Below, one piece after another: positions 17,672-25,484 of a DNA stretch of 64,000 nucleotides. The notes below the pieces were generated by a model. That model was not told the DNA's origin and did not search any database. It was given only the letters and a program-made list of their open reading frames with translations. The stretch lies in NCBI RefSeq assembly GCF_001044425.1, contig NZ_LFML01000051.1:1-64000 (forward strand), in the 5' to 3' direction. This DNA comes from Streptomyces roseus (lineage in GTDB: Bacteria; Actinomycetota; Actinomycetes; Streptomycetales; Streptomycetaceae). Position numbers and translations under genes: made by a program. How positions within the stretch are numbered: position 1 is the first letter of the stretch; each line of letters starts with the position of its first letter.

Positions 17672-18451
17672 GTGAGCCCAGCACCCGATGCCGTACCCGC
17701 GCCGCCGCCACCGGACCCCGGCCCCGATCCCGATCCCGATCCCGACGGCCGGGGCGCGCCGGTCGGGCGCCGCCTGGTCCTCGGCATGGTCGGGCTCGGC
17801 GCCGCCGGACTGGTCGCAGCCCCCTACCTCCAGAGCGGTTTCGAAGCCGTCCTCGGCGCCGCCTCCACCAAGGACCCCACCGGTCTCACCGGCCTGCTGC
17901 CGAACGGCGGCGGGTTCCGCTACTACTCGGTGGCCTCCTCCGTCCCCGAGCGCGGCCCCGAGGACTACCGGCTCACCGTCGACGGCCTGGTCGAGCGCCC
18001 CGCGACGTACACCCTCGACGCGCTCCGGGCCCTTCCGCAGACCCGGGTCGTACGGGACGTCCAGTGCGTCACCGGCTGGCGGGTACCGGGCACGCCCTTC
18101 GAGGGGGTCCCGCTGACGCGGCTGCTCGATGCCGCCGGTGTGCGTCCCGAGGCGCGGGCCATCCGGTTCACCTGCTTCGACGGCACGTACACCGAGTCCC
18201 TGACCCTTCCGCAGGCCCGGCGGGACGACGTCATGGTGGCGCTGCGCATGCAGGACAAGCCGCTCGGCCACTCACACGGCGGGCCGGTCCGCCTGTACGT
18301 CGCCCCGATGTACTTCTACAAGTCCGCGAAGTGGCTCTCCGGCATCACCCTCACCCGTGACGTGGAGCCCGGTTACTGGGAAAACCTCGGGTACGACGTC
18401 GACGCCTGGGTCGGCCGTTCGAACGGACGCGACGATGCCCCGACCGTCTGA
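17672..18451 (+). CDS. Molybdopterin-dependent oxidoreductase (sulfite oxidase/MsrP fold)
   Basis: The product is a 259-residue exported enzyme. Residues 1-30 are a Pro/Asp-rich leader; a twin-arginine segment GRRLVLGMVGLGAAGL follows, suggesting Tat export of a pre-folded cofactor enzyme. The single-domain sulfite-oxidase fold shows the molybdenum-ligand cysteine at about Cys132 in VVRDVQCVTGW. The GTG at 17672 is preferred; an in-frame GTG at 17639 would only add a basic extension. It overlaps the cytochrome b gene by 17 bp. Electrons probably flow through that partner to or from a periplasmic substrate, possibly an oxidised sulfur compound as for MsrP. Confidence 0.82.
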   Translation: MSPAPDAVPAPPPPDPGPDPDPDPDGRGAPVGRRLVLGMVGLGAAGLVAAPYLQSGFEAVLGAASTKDPTGLTGLLPNGGGFRYYSVASSVPERGPEDYRLTVDGLVERPATYTLDALRALPQTRVVRDVQCVTGWRVPGTPFEGVPLTRLLDAAGVRPEARAIRFTCFDGTYTESLTLPQARRDDVMVALRMQDKPLGHSHGGPVRLYVAPMYFYKSAKWLSGITLTRDVEPGYWENLGYDVDAWVGRSNGRDDAPTV

Positions 18452-19100
18452 TCCGGTGCCGCGGCACACCGAGCACACCGAGCACGCGGGGCCCGGCGGG
18501 CCTGCCGGGAGGATCCGCCGGTTCAGCCGCGGCGAGCGGTGGATCCACCGGTCCACGGCCGCGCTGATGGGCTTGTGCGTCGCCACCGCCGCCTGTCTGT
18601 ACCTGCCCGCTCTCGCGGAACTCGTCGGCCGCCGCCACCTCGTCGTCACCGTCCACGTCTGGTCCGGCCTGCTGCTCGTCGTGCCGTTCCTGCTGGGGCT
18701 CGCCTCGCGGGCGTTCCGCGCCGATCTGCGGCGCCTGGGCCGGTTCGGGCCGCACGACCGGGTCTGGCTGCGGGCCGCCCTGCGGCGCGACCGGGTGACC
18801 CGGCGGCCCGCCGGGAAGTTCAACGCGGGGCAGAAGGTGTACGCGGGCTGGCTGGCCGGGGCGGTGCTGGTGATGGCGGGCACCGGCATGCTGATGTGGT
18901 GGACCGGACTGGTCCCGCTGGTCCAGCGCACGGCGGCCACCTTCGTCCACGACTGGCTGGCCCTCACCGTCGCCGTCGTGCTCGCCGCGCACATCGGCAA
19001 GGCCCTGGGCGACCCCGAGGCGCGCCGGGGACTGCGGACCGGCTCCGTCGGCCGCGCCTGGGCCGAGCGCGAACACCCGCTGTGGCGCCCCGGGGAGTGA
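18435..19100 (+). CDS. Cytochrome b/b561-type membrane subunit
   Basis: This 221-residue protein has four membrane helices. Histidines lie near or within them (ERWIHRST, VTVHVWSG, ATFVHDWL, LAAHIGKA) as in di-heme cytochrome b561/FdnI subunits. It starts 17 bp inside the molybdoenzyme gene, so the two are co-translated. It is the likely membrane electron carrier for the exported enzyme, comparable to the MsrP-MsrQ pairing, although it looks more like formate dehydrogenase gamma than MsrQ. Its redox partner on the inner side is not in the window. Confidence 0.8.
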   Translation: MPRPSDPVPRHTEHTEHAGPGGPAGRIRRFSRGERWIHRSTAALMGLCVATAACLYLPALAELVGRRHLVVTVHVWSGLLLVVPFLLGLASRAFRADLRRLGRFGPHDRVWLRAALRRDRVTRRPAGKFNAGQKVYAGWLAGAVLVMAGTGMLMWWTGLVPLVQRTAATFVHDWLALTVAVVLAAHIGKALGDPEARRGLRTGSVGRAWAEREHPLWRPGE

Positions 19101-19148
19101 CGGGCCGGTCGCCGCGGATGCCGCCGCGGCCGGCCCGGCCGGTCTCCG

Positions 19149-20717
19149 TCAGCCGCCGTCGCGCACGGCGACGATGCCGTTGAAGACACCGACGTACGCG
19201 GTGCCGTCGGGTCCGAGCGTGATCGGCGCCCAGTTGTTGTCGTACAGCGGCCCGGTGCCGGTCAGTTGCCGCCAGCGGCGCTCGCCGGTGCGGAAGTCCA
19301 CTGCCGTCAGGTACCAGGCGTCGATCCCCCAGGCGTTGGGCTCCTTCTCGTAGAAGTAGAGCAGCCCGTTCGCGGTGGACAGTTTCGGGACCACGGAGGG
19401 GGAGCGGACCGCGCTCTGCCACACCGTGTCGCAGCCGCTGCCGTCGGCGCGGACGTCGATCCGGCTGGCCCCGCCGACGACCGACTTGCCGAGCAGCAGG
19501 CTGGTGAGGTTCTCGTAGCCGTAGTTGTTCTCGACGACGATGCTGTTGCCCCAGGTGATCAGGGAGTTGTCGGTGGTGGACGCGCCGCTGCCGAAGACCG
19601 GGACCTTGCAGACCAGCCGCCGGTCGTCCGGTACGTCCGTCCCCCGCCGGTAGACCAGGACGTTCATCCGGTCGTCGGCGTTGTCGGTGATGGCGACGTA
19701 GCCGTCTCCGAAGAGGTCCGGGGTGGTGCCCGAACCCTGGTTCACGGATCCGGGTTTGGTTCCCGTACCGCGGTCGTACGTCTGGCGCCACTGCACCTCG
19801 GGGGTGCCGTCGGCGGCGGCGCGGAAGCTGTAGAGGGCGTGGTCGGTGACGATCGACACCCCGTCCTCGGCGACCGAGAAGGAGTTCTGGATCTCCTCGC
19901 CCGGCAGGCGGACCGAGCGGATCTGCGCGGTCCCCGGATCCACGGTGCCCACGCGGCCCTGGCGCGTGACCCACCAGATGCGGCCGTTCCAGTCGGGCAT
20001 CACGGAGGTGACGGGGTCACAGGTACCGCTGGGGCGCAGGTTGGTCCAGGTGACGCAGTCGTGCGGGACCTGGCCGGTGAGGTCCCAGTCGTCGTCGACG
20101 TCGAACGTCCAGCTGCCGTCCGGCTGCCGGGAGTGCGAGAGGCGCAGGATGTGCTGGCGGGAGTCGGCCAGCACGGCCCGGTCCTGGTCGTCGAGGTAGA
20201 AGTAGGCGCCGCCCGAGGTGTCCTTGAAGATCTTGGAGAAGTCGAGCGTGGTGATCGCCTCGACCGTCGAGGAGCGCTGCGCGAGTTGGTGTTCCGCGAG
20301 CGTGGCCAGCGTACGGGGATCGAGGAGCTTGACCTTGAAGCCCGTGAAGGTGCCGCACACCGTGACCAGTCGGCCGCCCGCGTCGAAGGTGGCGGTGGCG
20401 CATTCGCCGCCGAGGGCCGCGATCTTCTCGCTGCTGACCTGCGGGCTCTTGCCGAGTGGCCCGGACCAGGGGGAGGTGGCGCTGCCCCCGGCGTCGGAGT
20501 GCATTCCGCTGCGGCCGTTGGGCGCGAGGAAGGGGTGCTGGGGCGGGGCCTCGCCGGGCAGCGGGGCGGCGGCCGCTGGGGCGCCCTCGTAGTGGCTGAC
20601 CAGGCGGTGGCCGGGTGCCTGGGGTATCTCCGCGGCCTGTGCCGGGGAGGTCCCGTACATCGCGGTGCACACGATGAGGGCGGGGACCGCGGCGCAGTTC
20701 AGCGCTCTTCGGAACAT
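19149..20717 (-). CDS. Secreted beta-propeller-like protein of unknown function
   Basis: This 522-residue protein starts at ATG 20717, which follows a strong GGAGGAAG ribosome site; the upstream in-frame start at 20765 is less likely. A signal peptide (MFRRALNCAAVPALIVCTAMYGT, cleavage near AQAAE) is followed by repeated blade-like units such as GRLVTVCGTFTGFKVKLLDP, DDQDRAVLADSRQHILRL, WWVTRQGRVGTVDPG and DGTAYVGVFNGIVAVRDG. These resemble PQQ-like or WD-like propellers. No catalytic motif is recognised. It is transcribed alone, convergent with the cytochrome gene. Confidence 0.7.
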   Translation of the reverse strand: MFRRALNCAAVPALIVCTAMYGTSPAQAAEIPQAPGHRLVSHYEGAPAAAAPLPGEAPPQHPFLAPNGRSGMHSDAGGSATSPWSGPLGKSPQVSSEKIAALGGECATATFDAGGRLVTVCGTFTGFKVKLLDPRTLATLAEHQLAQRSSTVEAITTLDFSKIFKDTSGGAYFYLDDQDRAVLADSRQHILRLSHSRQPDGSWTFDVDDDWDLTGQVPHDCVTWTNLRPSGTCDPVTSVMPDWNGRIWWVTRQGRVGTVDPGTAQIRSVRLPGEEIQNSFSVAEDGVSIVTDHALYSFRAAADGTPEVQWRQTYDRGTGTKPGSVNQGSGTTPDLFGDGYVAITDNADDRMNVLVYRRGTDVPDDRRLVCKVPVFGSGASTTDNSLITWGNSIVVENNYGYENLTSLLLGKSVVGGASRIDVRADGSGCDTVWQSAVRSPSVVPKLSTANGLLYFYEKEPNAWGIDAWYLTAVDFRTGERRWRQLTGTGPLYDNNWAPITLGPDGTAYVGVFNGIVAVRDGG

Positions 20718-20895
20718 CCGGACTTCCTCCGTTCTCTTCAGTTTTATTGACAGTGCGTATGACATCGCGCCGCCGCCAGACGCTAGATCGCACGGCCCGA
20801 GGAGTCCATGGAGGAGCCGGATGATTCATGAAGGCGCAACAGTTGATCGATCCGGCCGGAACCGGCCCTGCCCGCCACGATCCGAAAGGCACCGC

Positions 20896-21090
20896 CTACG
20901 GGCGCAGGCCCGAGACCACCTCGGCCGTGGCCGTCACGCCGTCGTGGATGGTCGCCGCCATGCTGCTGCTCGCGAGGTAGAAGCCGAGCAGCACGCAGAC
21001 GAGGGCGTGGGAGAACTTGAGGCCGCCGCTGCGCATGAAGATCCACGCGAGAACGAGGAGCAGCACGACCACGGAGAGCGAGATCACCAT
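20896..21090 (-). CDS. Small two-helix membrane protein (64 residues)
   Basis: GGAGG lies 5 bp before the ATG at 21090, a strong translation signal. The product has an N-terminal helix (MVISLSVVVLLLVLAWIF) and a second helix around FSHALVCVLLGFYLASSSMAA, then an amphipathic tail. The second half resembles small proteins I recall beside conjugation genes in actinobacterial elements, but no transfer gene is near, so this is only a weak hint. It is probably monocistronic. Function unknown. Confidence 0.6.
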   Translation of the reverse strand: MVISLSVVVLLLVLAWIFMRSGGLKFSHALVCVLLGFYLASSSMAATIHDGVTATAEVVSGLRP

Positions 21091-21305
21091 CGTTACCTCC
21101 TGAGAGCGGCGCCCATACTGGCGCAGGAGGGGGTGGATTCGGGCGAAACCCGTGTCCGCCGTACGGGTGTTGACCGTCCGTGACGGGAGATCAGTGCTTG
21201 ACGATCTCGTCCCGGTGGGTCGTACGGTCGCGCCGGCGCGCGAGCAGGACCGGATCGAGGCCCCGCGCCGCACGGGTCTTGCCGCACCGCCCGCAGCCGT
21301 GCCAT

Positions 21306-21321
21306 ATATGTCTAGACCTTT
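21306..21321 (+). promoter_or_regulatory. DasR-type (dre-like) operator candidate before the FN3 lipoprotein gene
   Basis: The core GTCTAGACC with flanks matches the published DasR consensus ACTGGTCTAGACCACT at 11 of 16 positions. It lies 30 bp before the GTG start of the FN3 lipoprotein gene in a locally AT-rich patch (CCATATATG). DasR represses genes for chitin and N-acetylglucosamine use. HutC-subfamily GntR regulators share related cores, so another regulator is possible. Confidence 0.45.
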
Positions 21322-21351
21322 ACGAGGAAGCGGAAGCCGAGGAAGGCCCCC

Positions 21352-22308
21352 GTGCGACGCACCGCCCCCCTGCTCGCCCTCTGCCTCGCCGGCACCGGGC
21401 TCACCGCCTGCACCGCCGCCGACACCACGCCCCCGGCGGCCCCCGCCGGGATCACCGCCCAGGCCGGCAGCGCCACCTCCGTGCACGTCATGTGGCAGGC
21501 GGCGGCCCCGGCCGACGCGGTGACCAACTACCAGGTCTTCCAGGCGGGCCGGCTGGTGCGCGAACTCCCGGCCGACAAGACGATGGTGGACGTCACCGGC
21601 CTCACCCCGCAGACCTCCTACGCCTTCACCGTCCGGGCCCGCGACGCCGCCGGGAACACCTCCGCCGCGAGCGCCTCCGCCGCAGCCACCACCCCCGCCG
21701 CCAAGGCCGAGGACCACCAGGCACCGGCCTCCCCCGCCCGCACCACCGGCCGGGCGGACGGGCCGCGGTCCGCCACGCTGTCCTGGGCCGCGGCGAGCGA
21801 CGACACCGGCGTGACCGCGTACGACGTCTACCAGGGCGGCGTACGGATCCACACGGCGGGTCCCGGCGAGACCGCCACCACCTTGACCGGCCTCCAGCCC
21901 GACACCGTCTACACCTTCACCGTCCGGGCCCGCGACGGGGCGGACAACTCCTCCCCCGACGGTCCGCCGGTGGACGTGACCACCCCGCCCTCCGCCGGAC
22001 AGGGCCCGGGCACCGCGCCCACCGAGTTCACCGCGACCGCCTCCCCCGGCGCCGTCACGCTGACCTGGACCGCCCCGGACACCGGCCGCCCGACCGCCGA
22101 GTACGAACTCCACGTCAACGGAAGGCCCGTCACCGTCATCCAGTTCGGGGCCGGGGCCGTGCCCGCCTCCGGTGCCGCCCGGGTGGAGCACCGGCTCACC
22201 GTGACCGAGCCGGCCGGCACGCGGTGGACGCTCAAGCTGCGCGCACGGCTGCCCGACGGCAACTGGGGGGCCTTCTCGGCGGAGCGGAGCATCGTACTCG
22301 TGGTGTGA
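21352..22308 (+). CDS. Lipoprotein with three fibronectin type III-like domains
   Basis: The signal peptide ends in the lipobox LTAC, with the lipidated Cys at residue 20. Two clear FN3 domains follow (about residues 28-112 and 125-208, each with a Y/F-TVRARDAAGN- or TVRARDGADN-type strand). A third, more divergent one spans about 222-318. GAGGAAGG precedes the GTG start. FN3 modules in actinobacteria often accompany chitinases and other polysaccharide-active enzymes, but no catalytic domain is present here, so it is probably a surface binding or scaffolding protein. A dre-like site lies upstream. Confidence 0.8.
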   Translation: MRRTAPLLALCLAGTGLTACTAADTTPPAAPAGITAQAGSATSVHVMWQAAAPADAVTNYQVFQAGRLVRELPADKTMVDVTGLTPQTSYAFTVRARDAAGNTSAASASAAATTPAAKAEDHQAPASPARTTGRADGPRSATLSWAAASDDTGVTAYDVYQGGVRIHTAGPGETATTLTGLQPDTVYTFTVRARDGADNSSPDGPPVDVTTPPSAGQGPGTAPTEFTATASPGAVTLTWTAPDTGRPTAEYELHVNGRPVTVIQFGAGAVPASGAARVEHRLTVTEPAGTRWTLKLRARLPDGNWGAFSAERSIVLVV

Positions 22309-22369
22309 GGCGCACGGCGTGCCCGCTCCGACATGACGGCGATCCGGACGGAACGGAGCGACAGGGCCA

Positions 22370-22375
22370 TAAGAT
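22370..22375 (+). promoter_or_regulatory. Possible -10 element before the STAND ATPase gene
   Basis: TAAGAT matches a TANNNT -10 box 16 bp before the GTG start at 22392. No ribosome-binding site is visible between them, so the transcript would have a very short leader. A clear -35 box is not seen. Confidence 0.3.
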
Positions 22376-22391
22376 CGCGCACAATACACCC

Positions 22392-24494
22392 GTGTTCGGT
22401 GAGTACGCGTTCAACAAAAAACGGCCGGATTCCGGGGACGCCGACGGTGATTCCGATCCGCCTCCCTGCGCCCCGCCGGGAAACCTGCCGCCCGATCCCA
22501 CGGGCTTCGTCGGCCGGGAGAGCGAACTCGCGGAACTCCACTGCCTGTTGCGCTCCCGCCGACTGACCACCCTCACGGGCGTCGGCGGCGTGGGCAAGTC
22601 CCGCCTCGCCCTGCGGGCCGTCACCCATCCCGCACAGACCCGGCCCGACGGGACCTGGTGGGTGGAGCTCTCACCGCTGCGCGACCCCGGCCTGCTCACC
22701 ATGACCGTCGCCCACGCCGTGGGCCTGGCCGAGCACTCCGCCCGCCCCCTCGACGAAGAGCTGTGCGCGTGGATGGCCGACAAGGAACTGCTCCTCGTCC
22801 TCGACACCTGCGAGCACATGGTGGCCGAATGCCGCCACCTCGTGGGCGAACTCCTGCAGTCCGCACCGGGACTGACGGTCCTGGCGACCTCCCGGGAACC
22901 CCTCGACAGCCGCTGCGAACAGGTCCTCGAAGTCTGCCCGCTGCCCTGCGAGGGGCTCGACAGCGACGCCGTCGCCCTGTTCCGCGCCCGGGCCGTGGCC
23001 GCGACACCGGAGGCCGCCGCGGCCTTCGACGACCCCGAACGGGTGCGACTGGCCGCCGAGGTGTGCCGCCGCCTCGACGGGATCCCGCTGGCCCTCGAAC
23101 TCGCGGGCGCCCGGCTGCGGCTGTGGACCCTGGAGCAGGTGGCGCAGCGCCTCGGTGCCCGCTTCGCCGTTCTCTCCGACAGCGGGAACGCCCTCCAGCC
23201 CCGGCACCGGACGATGCGGACCGCGATCGGCTGGAGCCACGAGCTGTGCGAGCCGGTGGAACGGCTCTTGTGGGCCCGGCTGTCCGTCTTCACCGGGGAC
23301 TTCGACATCGCCGCCGCCCGGGCCGTGTGCTCGGGCGGACCGCTGCCCGCCTCCGGGGTGGAGCGCGTACTGGCCGGCCTGGTCGCGAAGTCCGTCGTAC
23401 GGCGCACCAGGGAGCGGGGGTCGGGTACCCGCTACCGGATGCTGGACACCATCCGCGAGTACGGCCACGACTGGCTGACCGAGCTCGGCGAGGTGCAGAC
23501 CGTCGCCGACCGGCACGCCCACTGGTACGCGGCGCTCTGCCAGGCGGCCGACCGCGGCTGGATGAGCCCGGAGCAGGTGGACTGGTACCGCAGGATGACG
23601 GCCGAGCACGCGCAGCTGCGCACGGCGCTGGAGCACCTCCTCGGCGCGGATCCCGCGGCCGCGCTGGAGATGGCCGGGTCCCTGTGGTTCTTCTGGTTCT
23701 CCTGCGGGCACGCCCACGAGGGCCGGGGCTTCCTGGAGCGGGCCCTGCGCACGGCCCCGGGTACGGGCGCCGCCTACACCCAGGCCCTGTGGGCCCTCGG
23801 TCTGACCGCCCTCCTCCAGGGGGACATGGAAGCGGCCCGGGAGCTGGGAGGGGAGTGCACCCGCGCGGCGGGCCGGCTGGCGGACCCCGAACCGGAGCTG
23901 CGCGCCGCCTACTTGCACGGGGTGTCGCTGCTGATGCCCGGCGATCCCGTACGGGCGCTGGAGCTGGCGGGGCCGCGGGCGCGGGCGGGCCACGGCGGGC
24001 GCCCCAGCGGCCCGGGCTGGCTGCTGTGCCGGCTGGCGACCGGCTACGCCCTGTGCGACCTGGAGCGCTTCGAGGAGGCCGCCGAGGAGGCCAGAGGGCT
24101 GCGCGAGGCCTGCGCGGAGCTGGGCGAGCGCTGGCTGCGGGCGTACGCGGACTACATCCTGGCGGTCGCCGCGCTCGGGCTCGGCCGCCACGGCGAGGCG
24201 GCGCGCCACGTACGGGCGATGCTCTCCGGGAAGCGGCTGCTCGGCGACCGCTTCGGCATCGCGCTCGGCCTGGACGTGCTCGCTGCGGCGGTGGCGGCCC
24301 TGGGCGACGGGGAGCTCGCGGCACGGCTGCTCGGCACCGGGCACGCCTGGTGGCGCACGGTCGGGCGGCCGCAGATGGGCTCACCCTCGCTGACGGCCCT
24401 GCGGGACCGGGGCGAACGCCAGGCCCGCGCGGCGATCGGGGACGAGGCCTTCGAGGCCGCGTTCCTGGGCGGAACCACGGCGTCCACCGGCTGA
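22392..24494 (+). CDS. STAND-type NTPase with TPR-like C-terminal region
   Basis: This 700-residue protein starts at GTG 22392 without an obvious ribosome site. After a short Pro-rich leader and TGFVGRESEL comes a P-loop (GVGGVGKS, Lys69) and a Walker B-like LLLVLDTCEH. A winged-helix region (ATSREPL, GIPLALELAGARLR) follows, then alpha-helical repeats to the end. This is the architecture of AfsR/LuxR-type signal-transduction ATPases, but neither an N-terminal SARP nor a C-terminal LuxR DNA-binding domain is present. It may therefore regulate through protein partners. The 83-bp gap after the FN3 lipoprotein gene leaves its transcription unit open. Confidence 0.8.
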   Translation: MFGEYAFNKKRPDSGDADGDSDPPPCAPPGNLPPDPTGFVGRESELAELHCLLRSRRLTTLTGVGGVGKSRLALRAVTHPAQTRPDGTWWVELSPLRDPGLLTMTVAHAVGLAEHSARPLDEELCAWMADKELLLVLDTCEHMVAECRHLVGELLQSAPGLTVLATSREPLDSRCEQVLEVCPLPCEGLDSDAVALFRARAVAATPEAAAAFDDPERVRLAAEVCRRLDGIPLALELAGARLRLWTLEQVAQRLGARFAVLSDSGNALQPRHRTMRTAIGWSHELCEPVERLLWARLSVFTGDFDIAAARAVCSGGPLPASGVERVLAGLVAKSVVRRTRERGSGTRYRMLDTIREYGHDWLTELGEVQTVADRHAHWYAALCQAADRGWMSPEQVDWYRRMTAEHAQLRTALEHLLGADPAAALEMAGSLWFFWFSCGHAHEGRGFLERALRTAPGTGAAYTQALWALGLTALLQGDMEAARELGGECTRAAGRLADPEPELRAAYLHGVSLLMPGDPVRALELAGPRARAGHGGRPSGPGWLLCRLATGYALCDLERFEEAAEEARGLREACAELGERWLRAYADYILAVAALGLGRHGEAARHVRAMLSGKRLLGDRFGIALGLDVLAAAVAALGDGELAARLLGTGHAWWRTVGRPQMGSPSLTALRDRGERQARAAIGDEAFEAAFLGGTTASTG

Positions 24495-24531
24495 ACTCCA
24501 GCCGGTGGGGCCGCGTGGCGTCGGGCTCCCG

Positions 24532-24624
24532 TCAGTACGGGAGGGGTCTGCCCGACGGGGTGCGCAGGTCCAGGTCTCGTGGTGCGGGCTTGGGGACGGG
24601 CTTGCGGATCAGCTGCTGGCGCAT
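24532..24624 (-). CDS. 30-residue ORF downstream of the DUF5999 gene
   Basis: The ORF encodes a basic, Pro/Arg-rich peptide beginning MRQQLIRKPVPKPAPRDL. It has a near-ideal ribosome site (AGGAGG 5 bp before the ATG) and starts only 13 bp after the DUF5999 stop, so the two form a mini-operon. Its size alone would hide it from most gene finders. There is no hydrophobic segment, so it is not a membrane peptide. Function unknown; conservation across species would decide whether it is real. Confidence 0.5.
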   Translation of the reverse strand: MRQQLIRKPVPKPAPRDLDLRTPSGRPLPY

Positions 24625-24637
24625 GCGGCCTCCTAGC

Positions 24638-24823
24638 TCAGACGAGGGCCGGGCGGCGGGGTTCCACCGCGCGGCCGTCGGGAAGCAGCTCACCGGTGTC
24701 GTCGAAGACCACCAGGCCGTTGCAGAGCAGGCTCCAGCCCTGTTCGGGGCGGAAGGCCACGGTGCGGGCGGCGTCGTGGTCGGCGCTGTCGGCGGACGGG
24801 CAGGGGGGCTGGTGGGAGCACAT
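24638..24823 (-). CDS. DUF5999 family small protein
   Basis: This 61-residue protein has the pattern MCSHQPPCPSAD followed by EQGWSLLCNGLVVFDDTGEL, which I recognise as DUF5999, a family found across streptomycetes. Conserved cysteines (residues 2, 8 and 34) and a histidine could bind a metal. The ribosome site GAGGAGG lies 6 bp before the ATG. It is followed closely by a 30-residue ORF. No function is known. Confidence 0.8.
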   Translation of the reverse strand: MCSHQPPCPSADSADHDAARTVAFRPEQGWSLLCNGLVVFDDTGELLPDGRAVEPRRPALV

Positions 24824-24978
24824 GGCGCACCTCCTCGCTGTGTGGGGCGGGAGGGCCGGTGGTCACCCGGTCGAATCCGCGATCCACGGTGGCGGTGAGT
24901 ATTGCTGATCGCCGCCCCCGGACGGAACCCATATTCGGGGTCCAGTTCAGGGTGTGTATGCCCGCTTACCATGCGCTC

Positions 24979-25416
24979 ATGCCCGGTATCCGGATCGTTC
25001 ACCGAACCCCCCTCCCACCCACCGCGGCCTGGTCGCGGGTCACGGACTGGGAACGCCACGGCGCACAGGTCCCGCTCACGCGGACGATCATCGCGACGGC
25101 GCCGCCCACGGGCGCCGGCACGCGGTTCACGGCGCGTACGGGCGTGGGGAGGATGACGTTCGACGACCCCATGGAAGTGGTGCTCTGGCGGCCCCCCGCC
25201 GAGGACTCGGCGGGACTGGTCCGGCTGGAGAAGCGCGGTCGCGCGGTCACGGGCTGGGCGGAGATCGAGGTCCGCCCCGGTCCCGGCGGCGGATCGCTGG
25301 TCGAGTGGCGCGAGGAACTGCGCGTGCGCGGGCTGGGGCGCCGCTTCGACCCGTTGGTCTCGGCGGCCGGCCGGGTGCTCTTCTCGCGGGCCCTCGCCCG
25401 GCTGCTGCGGGGGTGA
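24979..25416 (+). CDS. SRPBCC family (polyketide cyclase/START-like) protein
   Basis: The 145-residue product has the SRPBCC outline: an N-terminal strand with PLPPTAAWSRVTDWERHGAQVP, the central GAGTRFTARTGVGRMTFDDPMEV and a C-terminal LGRRFDPLVSAAGRVLFSRAL helix. Such proteins form a hydrophobic cavity for lipids or aromatic ligands. ATG 24979 aligns with the family start, although no clear ribosome site precedes it. The ligand is unknown, and no polyketide genes are nearby. Confidence 0.72.
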   Translation: MPGIRIVHRTPLPPTAAWSRVTDWERHGAQVPLTRTIIATAPPTGAGTRFTARTGVGRMTFDDPMEVVLWRPPAEDSAGLVRLEKRGRAVTGWAEIEVRPGPGGGSLVEWREELRVRGLGRRFDPLVSAAGRVLFSRALARLLRG

Positions 25417-25434
25417 CGGCGCGGGCTAGGGTGC

Positions 25435-25464
25435 CGGTGATCACCGACCGCCCGGTGATCACCG
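25435..25464. promoter_or_regulatory. Tandem perfect 12-bp palindromes (operator candidate)
   Basis: CGGTGATCACCG occurs twice, at 25435-25446 and 25453-25464, separated by 6 bp (18 bp centre to centre). Each copy is a perfect palindrome. The pair ends 20 bp before the GTG start of the LppU-like gene, overlapping where its promoter or leader must lie. Two dimers bound side by side would be expected; the regulator is not known. Confidence 0.6.
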
Positions 25465-25484
25465 CGAGACCCGAGGAGAGATCC

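Noticed and set aside
21306-21321. XbaI-like TCTAGA as a mobile-element or cloning scar
   Set aside because: The site fits a regulatory dyad and no insertion boundary or direct repeat flanks it.
21180-22391. Upstream extension of the STAND ATPase frame to 21180
   Set aside because: It would overlap the FN3 lipoprotein gene entirely and translates to Arg/His-rich low-complexity sequence.
22392-24494. Reading the STAND ATPase as a LuxR/SARP-type regulator
   Set aside because: No HTH motif is visible at either end, so a DNA-binding role is not supported.
24532-25059. Single 175-residue minus-strand protein spanning DUF5999 and beyond
   Set aside because: The DUF5999 frame and the 30-residue ORF each have strong ribosome sites; the long frame reads DUF5999 out of frame.
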